A stretch of DNA of 17,921 nt. Source: CBDTYW01 sp965364735. Its GTDB lineage: Bacteria; Actinomycetota; Nitriliruptoria; Nitriliruptorales; Nitriliruptoraceae. Below the pieces are notes generated by a model that did no database searches, was not told the DNA's origin, and saw only the letters and a program-made list of their open reading frames with translations. The stretch is taken from contig CBDTYW010000048.1 of NCBI GenBank assembly GCA_965364735.1, positions 1-17,921 of the forward strand, in the 5' to 3' direction. Both the position numbers and the translations under genes were made by a program. Shown one piece after another: positions 1 to 7,519 of this stretch (position 1 is the first letter of the stretch; each line of letters begins with the position of its first letter).

Positions 1-77
1 TTCCGGCCACCGGTGGCGGGCTGGCCGCGCTGGGCCTCGCAGCCGTCGCGGTGGCCGCCCGACGTCGACGCAGCTGA
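1..77 (+). CDS. C-terminal end of an LPXTG-type cell-wall-anchored protein (partial)
   Basis: Only the last 24 codons lie in the window, ending at TGA 75-77. They read PATGGG, then about 13 small hydrophobic residues (LAALGLAAVAVAA), then RRRRS and stop. The codon before the proline ends in TT, so it encodes L, I, V or F; if leucine, the motif is LPATG. Motif, short hydrophobic stretch and positively charged tail are the three parts of a sortase sorting signal. Such signals hold a secreted protein in the membrane until sortase cleaves between T and G and links it to the cell wall. The function of the protein itself cannot be seen. The ribosome binding site of the next gene (AAGGA 77-81) touches this stop codon, so the two genes may share a transcript. 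Confidence 0.72.
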   Translation, partial: PATGGGLAALGLAAVAVAARRRRS

Positions 78-88
78 AGGATTGCAGG

Positions 89-592
89 ATGACCACCCAC
101 GCCATGGCCGACCGCCCGAGCACGACGGTCGAGATCGAGATCGACGCGGTGCCCGAGGTCGTGTGGCCGTACGTCGTGGACATCGTGACGCCGGTCGAGG
201 GAAGCGCGGAGCTCCAGCAGGTCGAGTGGCTCGACGGGGTCACCGTCCCTGCGCTCGGCGCGAGGTTCACCGGTCACAACGCGCGCGGCGACTCCGCATG
301 GACCACGACCTCCACGATCGTGGAGCTCGAGGAGCCGGTCCGCTTCACCTGGGCGGTCGAGAGCGTCGAGGAACCGGTGGCGACCTGGGGGTTCGAGCTG
401 CACCCGACGGCGTCTGGCGGGACGCTGTTGCGCCAGCGTGTGTCCCTGGGGCCCGGTCGCTCCGGCCTGACCTGGGCGATCCGGCAGAACCCCGAGAGCG
501 AGCACGAGATCATCACGGGACGCCTCGCCACGCTGGCGAAGTCCATGCGCCGCAACCTCGACCTCATCGCTGCACGGGCAACGGCCGCGTGA
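89..592 (+). CDS. SRPBCC-family (polyketide cyclase/START-like) protein
   Basis: This 167-residue protein looks like a single SRPBCC (Bet v1/START-like) fold. It has an opening strand after about residue 13 (TVEIEIDAVPEVVWPYVVD), a central set of strands including FTGHN and WTTTSTIVELEEPVRFTW, a strand pair ending in GGTLLRQRV, and a long C-terminal helix (TLAKSMRRNLDLIAAR). The pattern 'A-P-E-V-V-W-x-x-V-x-D' followed by a W/F-rich middle is typical of the polyketide cyclase/dehydrase group. These proteins bind hydrophobic ligands in a deep pocket, but the ligand is not predictable here. The ATG at 89 is supported by AAGGA at 77-81 with a 7-base spacer. The last 29 bases overlap the end of the convergent acetyltransferase gene. 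The fold is fairly secure; the function is unknown. Confidence 0.8.
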   Translation: MTTHAMADRPSTTVEIEIDAVPEVVWPYVVDIVTPVEGSAELQQVEWLDGVTVPALGARFTGHNARGDSAWTTTSTIVELEEPVRFTWAVESVEEPVATWGFELHPTASGGTLLRQRVSLGPGRSGLTWAIRQNPESEHEIITGRLATLAKSMRRNLDLIAARATAA

Positions 593-1490
593 ACCGGGCG
601 AAGCTCCGGGTGATGCGCATGCCGACGCGGAGGTAGAGGTCCTTCGCTCCGGTGCGTGACTCCGTCGACAGCCCGGCCGAGCCCATCCCGGCAGCGACGA
701 ACGCCGCGAAGCACGCGTGCATGAGCGCGTTCGCGATCCCTCGCCCACGGTGTTCGTGCGCGACGGCGAGCTGGCTGATCCAGCCTTCGTCGTCGTACGG
801 GATGCACATGGCGACGCCGACGATGACGCCGTCGACCAGCGCCACGTGGTGCAGCTCGTCGACGACGTCCGGATGATCGACCTGCGTGGCCTTCCAGTCC
901 TCGAACGAGACCTCGCCGTCCCGGTCCTCCCAGTCGTTGAACGCTGCTTCGACCACGGCATGGCCCCGTCGCAGCTCCGCGTCGTCGTGCCGCAGCACCC
1001 GGATCTCCACCCCGTCGGGCGTCGCTGCCGACGGCGCTCCCCCCGCGAGGTCGATGCCGAAGAGCCACGTGTCCCAGCGGACGGTGTACCCGCGTCCTCG
1101 CACGAGGTTCCGCGCGGCCGTCGCTGCCTCGCTGAGGGTCTGCCCGACCTGCTCGTGGCCGCAGGCTTGGGCGTGCCGCTCGGACCACGCTGCCAGCGCC
1201 GACCCGATGCCCTCGCCCTGTCGGTCCGGGTGCACCGCGACCCACGCACGTCCACCGTGCTGCTCGACGTAGCCGACCAGAGACCCACCGGCGAAGACGC
1301 ACCGGGCATCGAGGTCGAGATCGAACGACGGCCGCGCCCAGTCGGACGTGAGGTCGCCCACGGTCGTGTCCTGCTCACCGTGCAGCGCCAGCTCCTGCGC
1401 GACGAACAGCGCCGCGACCGCACCCACGTCGTCCATGACCGGCGGACGGACCACGAACGGTGCATCGAGATCCACTTCAACGACGTCCAT
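564..1490 (-). CDS. Tandem-GNAT acetyltransferase
   Basis: This is a 308-residue protein with two GNAT domains in a row. The first (about 12-148) carries the acetyl-CoA pyrophosphate loop QGEGIG at 91-96. The second (about 161-304) carries RGRGIA at 248-253, followed by a typical GNAT C-terminal segment (DLYLRVGM, 284-291). Both loops fit Q/R-x-x-G-x-G/A, so both domains could bind acetyl-CoA. Tandem-GNAT architecture and length resemble mycothiol synthase MshD, but nothing seen identifies this as MshD, so no symbol is given. The reading frame stays open to 1865. The ATG at 1490 is preferred because AGGGA lies 5 bases upstream, the GNAT homology starts directly after it, and the upstream 125 codons are low-complexity and antisense to the divergent gene. 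It is transcribed away from the PLP-enzyme gene and overlaps the SRPBCC gene tail to tail. The substrate is unknown. Confidence 0.82.
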   Translation of the reverse strand: MDVVEVDLDAPFVVRPPVMDDVGAVAALFVAQELALHGEQDTTVGDLTSDWARPSFDLDLDARCVFAGGSLVGYVEQHGGRAWVAVHPDRQGEGIGSALAAWSERHAQACGHEQVGQTLSEAATAARNLVRGRGYTVRWDTWLFGIDLAGGAPSAATPDGVEIRVLRHDDAELRRGHAVVEAAFNDWEDRDGEVSFEDWKATQVDHPDVVDELHHVALVDGVIVGVAMCIPYDDEGWISQLAVAHEHRGRGIANALMHACFAAFVAAGMGSAGLSTESRTGAKDLYLRVGMRITRSFARFTRPLPVQR

Positions 1491-1507
1491 CGGGTTCCCT
1501 GACGTTC

Positions 1508-1528
1508 CTCGGCTCCTGACGAGCCGAG
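1508..1528. repeat. 8-bp perfect inverted repeat between divergent genes
   Basis: CTCGGCTC (1508-1515) and GAGCCGAG (1521-1528) are perfect reverse complements separated by CTGAC. The repeat sits in the 75-base gap between the divergent starts of the acetyltransferase (1490) and the PLP enzyme (1566). It could be an operator that controls both, or an RNA hairpin in one of the leaders. With GC-rich arms, chance is a real alternative. Confidence 0.4.
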
Positions 1529-1565
1529 CACGCCAGCATGCCAGACCGAGCGAGGAGCCGCTGCG

Positions 1566-2699
1566 ATGACCGTCGAGCGCGATGACGTGACGCCCGCCAC
1601 CTGGGTGGTCGCCGCCGGTCGTCCCGCAGGGATCGGCGAACCCACGACCACCCCGCTGACGCTGACCTCGACGTTCCGGCACGGAGCCGACGCCTCGTAC
1701 ACCCGCAACGAGGGCTCGCCGACCTGGGAGGCCCTCGAGGAGCTCGTCGGTGGGCTCGAGCACGGCGACGCCACCGCCTTCTCCTCCGGCATGGCCGCCG
1801 CCGCTGCCGTGCTCGACCTGTTCCCCGCCGGCAGCCACATCGCGATCCCCGACGACTGCTACCAAGGCGTGGCAGCGCTCGTGGACGACGGTGTGGCAGC
1901 CGGACGCTGGACCGTGCGACGGGTCGCCACCGCTGACGTGGCCGGCTGGGCCGAGGCGCTCCTCACCGCGGACCTCGTCTGGATCGAGTCACCGTCCAAC
2001 CCGATGCTGGTGGTCGCTGACCTGCCGGCCATCTGCGAGCTGCCGCGGCGCGAGGGCTGCGTCGTCGCGGTCGACAACACGTTCGCGACCCCGCTGAACC
2101 AACGGCCTCTGGTGGCCGGCGCTGACCTCGTCATGCACTCGGCCACGAAGTACATCGGGGGGCACTCGGACCTGCTCGCAGGGGTTGTGGTCGCGCGGCC
2201 GGACACGGATCTGCATGCCCAGATCCGTCGGCGTCGGGCGCTCGGCGGGGCGACGCCCGGGGCCATGGAGGCCCATCTCGCCACCCGCGGCGCACGGACG
2301 CTGGCGCTGCGGCTGTCCGCTGCACAGACGAGCGCCATCGAGCTGGCAGCCCGGATGGAGGGGCACCCCGAGATCAGCTCGGTGCTCCACCCGAGCCTCA
2401 TCAGCCACCCCGACCATGACGTGGCGGCCCGGGTCCTCGACGGCCCGGGCGCGATCATCACCTTCGTCGTCACCGGAGGCGCGGAACGCGCAGAAGCGCT
2501 CTGTGCCGGCGTCCGGCTCATCCAGCACACCACCTCGCTCGGCGGCGTCGAGTCGAACATGGAACGTCGATCCCGCCACGGTGGACAGGAGCATCTCCCC
2601 CCGGGTCTCATCCGCCTCAGCGTCGGGATCGAGGACGTCGAGGACCTCTGGAATGACCTCTCCGTCACCCTCGACGCGACGCGGGCGCACACCGGCTGA
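1566..2699 (+). CDS. Cys/Met-metabolism PLP-dependent enzyme (cystathionine gamma-synthase/gamma-lyase type)
   Basis: This 377-residue protein is a fold-type I PLP enzyme of the trans-sulfuration family, which handles cystathionine, homocysteine or methionine in the cytosol. Visible motifs in order are YTR at 45-47 (phosphate contact from the neighbouring subunit), SSGMAA at 73-78 (cofactor phosphate loop), VDNTF at 169-173 (aspartate to the pyridine nitrogen), and SATKYIGGHSD with the Schiff-base lysine K195. HTTSLGGVES lies at 321-330, and IRLSVGIED near 349-357 supplies the arginine for the substrate carboxylate. The length is close to the family norm of about 380-400. ATG 1566 follows GAGGAG (1552-1557) with an 8-base spacer. 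Gamma-synthase, gamma-lyase and methionine gamma-lyase cannot be separated from these motifs. The gene is divergent from the acetyltransferase and 58 bases before pabB. Confidence 0.88.
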   Translation: MTVERDDVTPATWVVAAGRPAGIGEPTTTPLTLTSTFRHGADASYTRNEGSPTWEALEELVGGLEHGDATAFSSGMAAAAAVLDLFPAGSHIAIPDDCYQGVAALVDDGVAAGRWTVRRVATADVAGWAEALLTADLVWIESPSNPMLVVADLPAICELPRREGCVVAVDNTFATPLNQRPLVAGADLVMHSATKYIGGHSDLLAGVVVARPDTDLHAQIRRRRALGGATPGAMEAHLATRGARTLALRLSAAQTSAIELAARMEGHPEISSVLHPSLISHPDHDVAARVLDGPGAIITFVVTGGAERAEALCAGVRLIQHTTSLGGVESNMERRSRHGGQEHLPPGLIRLSVGIEDVEDLWNDLSVTLDATRAHTG

Positions 2700-2703
2700 C
2701 GGA

Positions 2704-2709
2704 TAGCGT
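2704..2709 (+). promoter_or_regulatory. Possible -10 box (TAGCGT) before pabB
   Basis: TAGCGT fits the actinobacterial TANNNT -10 pattern and lies 48 bases before the pabB GTG, in the 58-base gap after the PLP enzyme. No convincing -35 hexamer is seen 16-18 bases upstream. pabBC may therefore have its own start or be read through from the upstream gene. Confidence 0.28.
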
Positions 2710-2757
2710 GGGGCACCCGGGAACCCGCCCGGCGGTCGCCCATCGGAAGGCGTTGGC

Positions 2758-4233
2758 GTGCACCCCGACGTCGCCCTCGATCGACTCCGCGCAGCCGGCG
2801 TCCACGGCGTTGCCGTGGCCGCGCCCCGCAACCCGGACGGGACCGTCGACCTCATCGCCTGCGCGCGGGCCATGGAGTCCGTCGAGGACATCGTCGTCCT
2901 GGAGTCGACCGGCACCGCCGGGCTCCGCGGCACCTCCTACATCGCGGTCATCGGCTCGGCGCGGCTGATCGACGACGGCGATGGAGTGACGCTGCGCCTC
3001 CGAGGTGACGCCCACCCGATCTGGCTGGGCGAGGATCCGTTCGCCGCGATCGACCTCGTCGCGGGGAGGGTCGGCCTCGGCCCGGACGCGGACGCGCCGG
3101 CGGGCTTCACCGGAGGCCTCGTCGGCGTGTTCGGCTACGACCTCGGGCGCCGAGCCGAGCCGACCTCGCAGCCGCTCAGCACGGCCCACCACCGCGGCCT
3201 TCCGCTGCTCGACCTGCACCTCGCCGAAGTCGTCCTCGCGATCGCGCCCGACCGCGAGGCGGCGACGTTGTGGACGCGGCCCATGGTGCGCGACGACGTC
3301 GAGCTCGACGAGGTCGCGCAACGCGTCACGACCGCGCTGGCCGGTACCGAGCACATCCCGCCGCTCAGCCAGAGCGTCCCACCGGCCTCGATCACCTCCA
3401 CCACGAGCCTCCCGCCGTCCGCCTACGTCGAGGCCGTCCGCCACGTGCTCGACCACATCGGGGCGGGCGACGTCTTCCAGGTGAACCTGAGCCAGACGAT
3501 CCGAGCTCGCTGGGAAGGCGACGTGGTGGACCTGTACCGGGCGCTTCGTCGGGAGAGCCCGGCCGAGTTCGGCGCCACGGCTCCGCTCGGAGATGCGCGG
3601 ATCGCCTCGATCTCCCCGGAGACGTTCCTCGCATGCGTCGGGCGCCGAGTCATGACCCGTCCGATCAAGGGCACGCGGCCGCGGCGTGAGGACCCGCTCG
3701 CCGATCAGGCGGAACGCGACGCGCTGGTGGCATCCGAGAAGGACCGCGCCGAGAACGTCATGGTCGTCGACATGGAGCGCAACGACCTCGGCCGCGTCTG
3801 TCAGGTCGGGTCCGTCACCGTCCCGGAGCTCGTGGTCGTCGAGGCCCACCCGACCGTCTGGCACCTCGTCTCGACCGTCGTCGGGACGCTGCGAGCCGAC
3901 GTCGGCTACGGAGAGCTGCTCCGCGCGACCTTCCCGTGCGGCTCCGTCACCGGCACCCCGAAGGTCCGCGCGATGCAGATCATCGAGGAGCTGGAGCCGG
4001 TCCGGCGCGGCGCCTACTGCGGCGCCATCGGCTTCGTCGGGGCGGGCTGCCTCGGCACGTCCGTGGCGATCCGGACCGCCACCCTCTTCCCCGGAGGCGA
4101 CGTCGAGTACGGGGCCGGCGGCGGCATCGTCGCCGACTCCGACCCGGACGCGGAGCTGCAGGAGAGCCTCGACAAGGCCGCCGCCTTCCTCGCCGCGGTC
4201 GGCGCCCAGCCCGCACAGGAGACCAGCCGATGA
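2758..4233 (+). CDS. pabB: Aminodeoxychorismate synthase component I
   Basis: This 491-residue chorismate-utilising enzyme aminates chorismate to 4-amino-4-deoxychorismate in p-aminobenzoate/folate synthesis, using ammonia from PabA. The N-terminal region contains FTGGLVGVFGYDL (from about residue 119), typical of the TrpE/PabB N-domain. The C-terminal half is the chorismate-binding domain, with DVFQVNLSQ, FGATAPLG, SISPETFL, AENVMVVDMERNDLGRV, TFPCGSVTGTPKVRAM and GAGGGIVADSDPDAE. The deciding motif is PIKGT at 302-306. K304 is the lysine that PabB enzymes use as a nucleophile, whereas anthranilate synthase TrpE has alanine there (PIAGT). The start is GTG 2758 with GGAAGG (2745-2750) 7 bases upstream. 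The ATGA overlap with pabC indicates translational coupling. PabA is not encoded in the window. Confidence 0.92.
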   Translation: MHPDVALDRLRAAGVHGVAVAAPRNPDGTVDLIACARAMESVEDIVVLESTGTAGLRGTSYIAVIGSARLIDDGDGVTLRLRGDAHPIWLGEDPFAAIDLVAGRVGLGPDADAPAGFTGGLVGVFGYDLGRRAEPTSQPLSTAHHRGLPLLDLHLAEVVLAIAPDREAATLWTRPMVRDDVELDEVAQRVTTALAGTEHIPPLSQSVPPASITSTTSLPPSAYVEAVRHVLDHIGAGDVFQVNLSQTIRARWEGDVVDLYRALRRESPAEFGATAPLGDARIASISPETFLACVGRRVMTRPIKGTRPRREDPLADQAERDALVASEKDRAENVMVVDMERNDLGRVCQVGSVTVPELVVVEAHPTVWHLVSTVVGTLRADVGYGELLRATFPCGSVTGTPKVRAMQIIEELEPVRRGAYCGAIGFVGAGCLGTSVAIRTATLFPGGDVEYGAGGGIVADSDPDAELQESLDKAAAFLAAVGAQPAQETSR

Positions 4234-5093
4234 GCCGCACGCCCGAGCACGCCTGGGTCAACGGTCGCCTGGTCGACGCCGCGACGGCGGCCGTCAGCCT
4301 GCACGACCGCGGGCTGCGGTCCGGCGAGGGCGTCTTCGAGACGCTCCGAACGCGCGGCGGCATTCCGTGGCGGCTCGACGCACACGTGGCTCGCGCACGA
4401 GCCGGGATGCAGGCGCTCCGGCTCGAGTCGCCGCCTGCCGAGGTCCTGCGCGAGGCGGTCCTCGGGGTGCTCGAACCGCTCGACGCGAACACCGCCTGGG
4501 CGGTTCGCCTGATCGTGACTCCGGGCGTCGTCGAGGTCTCGGGACCGTGGCCCCCCAAGCCACATCCGTCGGCCGTTCCCACCGTCCTCGCGACGGCCCA
4601 TCGGATCGACGACCACGACGACGATCTCCCAGAGGTCAGCGCGATCACCCTCCCGCTGCGACGGTCGCTGCCCCGCATCAAGACGCTGTCCTACTCCGCC
4701 GAGATGCTCGCGCTGCGGGAGGCGGCCGTGGCCGGAGCGGACACGGCGCTCCTCGTCGACACCGACCACGAGGTCCGCGAAGCCGCGACCGCCAACGTCA
4801 TCGCCAGGTTCGGCGCCCGCATCGTGACGGCCCCCGACGACGGCCGCATCCTCGCCGGGATCACCCGTGCGGACGTGCTCGACCTGCTCAGCTCGTTCGG
4901 GCTCGACGTCGAGCAACGCGGGCTGCACCGACGCGAGATCCTCCTCGCCGACGAGGTGATCCTGACCTCATCGATCGCCGGGGTGACCGCCTGTGTCGAG
5001 GTCGACGGCGAGACGATCGGTGACGGCACGCCGGGTCTACTGGTCACCCGGCTCCGGGCGGCCCACCTGGCGCTGACGTCCCGGGCGACCTGA
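4230..5093 (+). CDS. pabC: Aminodeoxychorismate lyase (class IV aminotransferase fold)
   Basis: This 287-residue PLP-dependent class IV protein is predicted to split 4-amino-4-deoxychorismate into p-aminobenzoate and pyruvate. It starts with the usual HAWVNGRLVDA, followed by SLHDRGLRSGEGVFETLR (23-40). The Schiff-base lysine is K151 in LPRIKTLSYS. The cofactor-binding block REAATANV spans 183-190, and TSSIAGV follows at 246-252. The class also contains branched-chain and D-amino-acid aminotransferases, which motifs separate poorly. The 4-base overlap with pabB (ATGA, 4230-4233) makes PabC the natural reading. No other start fits, since upstream codons in this frame overlap the conserved end of pabB. 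The gene ends 3 bases from the end of convergent npdG. Confidence 0.88.
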   Translation: MSRTPEHAWVNGRLVDAATAAVSLHDRGLRSGEGVFETLRTRGGIPWRLDAHVARARAGMQALRLESPPAEVLREAVLGVLEPLDANTAWAVRLIVTPGVVEVSGPWPPKPHPSAVPTVLATAHRIDDHDDDLPEVSAITLPLRRSLPRIKTLSYSAEMLALREAAVAGADTALLVDTDHEVREAATANVIARFGARIVTAPDDGRILAGITRADVLDLLSSFGLDVEQRGLHRREILLADEVILTSSIAGVTACVEVDGETIGDGTPGLLVTRLRAAHLALTSRAT

Positions 5094-5106
5094 CCGTCAG
5101 GCGGTC
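5087..5106. terminator. Possible short bidirectional stem-loop between convergent pabC and npdG
   Basis: CCTGA (5089-5093) and TCAGG (5097-5101) are reverse complements around CCG, and GACC (5087-5090) can also pair with GGTC (5103-5106). Both stop codons are inside the repeat. There is no T-tract on either side and the stem is short. Convergent TGA stops automatically give part of this symmetry, so terminator function is only a suggestion. Confidence 0.25.
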
Positions 5107-5765
5107 TCGACGCCGTCGATGACGATGCCCGCCTGCACGCGGTAGTGCTTGTTCACCGCGAGCAGGACGCACGTGAGGTTCTCGATGTAGGACGAGTTGC
5201 GCAACGGACCGGCGTAGACCGGGTACATCCCCTCGATCGCGTGGGCCAGCTTGCCGACCTCGTGCACCGCGTCGAGGTCGTCGCCGCAGAGCAGCACGTG
5301 GGTGACGATCGCCTCGTCGACGCGGAGGAGCCGCTTGGACGAGACGTCGTGGAACCCGGACACGATCCGGGCGTCCGGCCAGTAGCTGGCGTTCTGCTCA
5401 CCCGCCGAGCCCTCCGGGACCGGGATCGCCGATGCCCCGAGCTTGTCGAAGGTCATCGGGTTGACGACGTTGCAGACAAGCTTGCCCGCGACGGCGTCGC
5501 GCAGCGGCGGGAGCGCCGCCGCCTGTGCCTCGTAGGGGACGGCCACGACCACGATGTCCGCCGCGTCAGCCGCCTCGGCGTTGGTGGTGCCTCGCAGCTG
5601 CACCCCGTCCCCGGCGCGCTCCCGCGCGTCGACGGCGGCTTCCTCGGCACGTTCCTCGGTCCGTGACCCGATCAGGACCGGGTGTCCGGCGCGGGCCCAG
5701 CGAGCGGCGAGGCCGCGGCCCTGCGGGCCGGTGCCCCCGATGATCGCGATGGTCGGCAGGGACAT
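5097..5765 (-). CDS. npdG: F420H2:NADP+ oxidoreductase (NADPH-dependent F420 reductase)
   Basis: This 222-residue cytosolic protein is predicted to transfer hydride between reduced coenzyme F420 and NADP+. The N-terminal Rossmann loop is GGTGPQGRG at 10-18. It is followed by LIGSR at 31-35, whose serine and arginine usually read the NADP 2'-phosphate, and DIVVVAVPYE at 70-79. The C-terminal GPLRNSSYIENLTCVLLAVN (186-205) matches the conserved F420-side helix of this family. Its length fits the usual 210-230 residues. The frame is open to 5933, but ATG 5765 is chosen because the Rossmann strand begins 5 residues later and GGAG lies 5 bases upstream. Earlier codons would overlap the divergent nadB start. 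The gene implies that the host makes F420. It is divergent from nadB, with 128 bases between the starts. Confidence 0.9.
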   Translation of the reverse strand: MSLPTIAIIGGTGPQGRGLAARWARAGHPVLIGSRTEERAEEAAVDARERAGDGVQLRGTTNAEAADAADIVVVAVPYEAQAAALPPLRDAVAGKLVCNVVNPMTFDKLGASAIPVPEGSAGEQNASYWPDARIVSGFHDVSSKRLLRVDEAIVTHVLLCGDDLDAVHEVGKLAHAIEGMYPVYAGPLRNSSYIENLTCVLLAVNKHYRVQAGIVIDGVETA

Positions 5766-5849
5766 GAAGGCTCCGGTGGGATCGAGACTGGCGCACAGCA
5801 TCGCGGCTGGCGACCCGACCTGCCAATCGGACGCGAGGACCTCGGCCCC

Positions 5850-5855
5850 TAGACT
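5850..5855 (+). promoter_or_regulatory. Likely -10 box (TAGACT) of nadB
   Basis: TAGACT matches TANNNT and lies 38 bases before the nadB GTG, giving a leader of about 30 bases. The -35 region (around 5827-5832, TCGGAC) is a poor match, which is common in high-GC actinobacteria. The remaining sequence of the npdG-nadB gap shows no clear palindrome. Confidence 0.4.
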
Positions 5856-5893
5856 CCGGCGTTCGCGGAGCCAGCCGAGACGGGGAGCGCCCG

Positions 5894-7519
5894 GTGACCA
5901 CGGACGACCAGCCACGCGGCGTCGACCTGCCACCGCCGCCTGCGCTCGCCGACGACGGCACCTACAGCGCCGACGTCGTGATCGTCGGGGCCGGGATCGC
6001 AGGGCTGATGGCCGCGATCCACCTCGACGAGGGCCTCGACGTCCTCGTCATCGACAAGGGCTCGCCCGTCCGCAGCGGATCCAGCCCCTGGGCTCAGGGT
6101 GGGCTCGCGGCGGCGCTGGACCCGACGGACTCACCGGCGCTGCACGCCCTCGACACGCACCGGGCCAGCGACGGGCTCTGCGACAACGCGGCCGTGCAGG
6201 TCCTCGCCCACGAGGCACCAGAGCGGGTCGCCGACCTGATCGCCCTCGGGGCCGTGCTCGACGGGCACGACGGTCCCGCGGTCGACGTCACCGAGCTGCA
6301 TCTCGCGCGCGAGGGCGCGCAGGCCGTCGCGCGGTCGGTGCATCGCGCCGACGCCACCGGCGCGGAGCTGGTCCGAGCGCTCCGCGTCCCCGCTCGCGGT
6401 CGTGTCCAGCGCCTGCCCGCGATGGTCGTCGAGCTGGCAACCGACGACCACGGCCGTGTCGTGGGCGCATGGGTGCTCGACGCCGACCACAGCCTGCGGC
6501 TCGTCCGTTGCCGGGCCCTGCTCCTCGCGGCCGGCGGCTGTGGTGGCCTGTTCGCGGCCACCACGAACCAGGATCGCGCGACCGCCGACGGGGTCGTCCT
6601 CGCGTACCGGGGCGGCGCGGCCGTCCGCGACCTGGAGTTCGTCCAGTTCCACCCCACCGGCCTGGCGATCAGCGGGGCGTGGCGCTTCCTGCTCACCGAG
6701 GCGCTCCGCGGTGCCGGGGCGACCCTGCACGACGACGACGGCAACAGGTTCATGCTCGACGTCCACCCCGACGCCGAGCTGGCGCCGCGCCACGTGGTCG
6801 CCTCCGCGATCCTCGCGCTCCCGAGCGGGCAGGCCTGGCTCGACGCCACGCACCTGACCGACGAGCAGTTCGCAGAGGAGTTCCCGACGGTCCTCGCCGG
6901 CGCCGCCGCCTACGGCTTCGACCTCGCCAACTCCCGGGTGCCCGTGACGCCCGCCGCGCACTACATGGTCGGCGGGGTCCGTACCGATCTCCACGGTCGC
7001 ACGTCCGTCGCCGGGCTCTGGGCGGCCGGCGAAGTCGCTTCCACGGGCCTGCACGGCGCCAACCGGATGGCCGGGAACTCGCTCAGCGAGGCGCTCGTGT
7101 TCGGCCGTCGTGCGGCGCTGTCGATGTCCGCGGACCTCCGAGGCGCCGTCGATGCGATCCATGGCGCGCCACGCCGCCCGGAGCTCACGAGCGGCGGCGA
7201 CGCCGCCTTCATGCCGACGCTCGACCTCGACGCGATCCGCGACCGCCTGCGGACGTCGATGTGGCAGGGCTCAGGTCCGGTTCGCGACGACCAGCTGCTG
7301 GCGACGACGCTCACCGAGCTCCGGGCCATCCGCGCCGAGCTCGGGGAGCGCCGGACCAACCGCGATCACGCAGAGCTGTGGCTCGCCGTCCGTGCGGCGG
7401 AGCTCATCGCGACCTCAGCGCGGCTGCGACGCGAGTCGCGCGGGGGGCACCACCGCCGCGACCTCCCCGACACGGACCCGTTGTGGGCTGACGTCCACCT
7501 CGAGCGGATCCACCCCTAG
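5894..7519 (+). CDS. nadB: L-aspartate oxidase
   Basis: This 541-residue flavoprotein of the fumarate reductase/succinate dehydrogenase superfamily is predicted to oxidise L-aspartate to iminoaspartate, the first step of de novo NAD synthesis. The FAD loop GAGIAG is at 32-37, and SSPWAQGGLAAAL (63-75) matches the NadB signature. The substrate region has VQFHPTGL (250-257), TEALRGAGA (268-276) and APRHVVA, in which R299 aligns with the catalytic arginine of the family. HYMVGGVRTDLHGRTS (356-371) and HGANRMAGNSLSEA (387-400) complete the FAD domain. The C-terminal helical part (about 425-520) is of normal size. GTG 5894 follows GGGGAG (5882-5887) with a 6-base spacer. The usual partners nadA and nadC are not next to it. 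The gene converges on the ferritin-like gene with a 9-base gap. Confidence 0.92.
   Translation: MTTDDQPRGVDLPPPPALADDGTYSADVVIVGAGIAGLMAAIHLDEGLDVLVIDKGSPVRSGSSPWAQGGLAAALDPTDSPALHALDTHRASDGLCDNAAVQVLAHEAPERVADLIALGAVLDGHDGPAVDVTELHLAREGAQAVARSVHRADATGAELVRALRVPARGRVQRLPAMVVELATDDHGRVVGAWVLDADHSLRLVRCRALLLAAGGCGGLFAATTNQDRATADGVVLAYRGGAAVRDLEFVQFHPTGLAISGAWRFLLTEALRGAGATLHDDDGNRFMLDVHPDAELAPRHVVASAILALPSGQAWLDATHLTDEQFAEEFPTVLAGAAAYGFDLANSRVPVTPAAHYMVGGVRTDLHGRTSVAGLWAAGEVASTGLHGANRMAGNSLSEALVFGRRAALSMSADLRGAVDAIHGAPRRPELTSGGDAAFMPTLDLDAIRDRLRTSMWQGSGPVRDDQLLATTLTELRAIRAELGERRTNRDHAELWLAVRAAELIATSARLRRESRGGHHRRDLPDTDPLWADVHLERIHP

Noticed and set aside
564..1490. Mycothiol synthase (mshD)
   Set aside because: Tandem-GNAT layout and length fit, but no MshD-specific sequence was recognised and the neighbours do not support it.
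1491..1865. N-terminal extension of the acetyltransferase (open frame to 1865)
   Set aside because: The added 125 residues are Gly/Arg-rich with no domain, run antisense to the conserved PLP enzyme, and ATG 1490 has its own ribosome site.
2758..4233. Anthranilate synthase component I (TrpE) for the pabB gene
   Set aside because: The motif is PIKGT, not PIAGT, and the next gene is an overlapping aminodeoxychorismate-lyase-type enzyme.
3686..5023. Long Arg/Ser/Pro-rich open frame over pabB-pabC, and many similar long frames on both strands
   Set aside because: High GC content opens shadow frames; these lack domains and coincide with well-supported genes in another frame.
5766..5933. 56-residue N-terminal extension of npdG
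   Set aside because: It would lie upstream of the NADP Rossmann strand, overlap the nadB start and contain the likely nadB -10 box.
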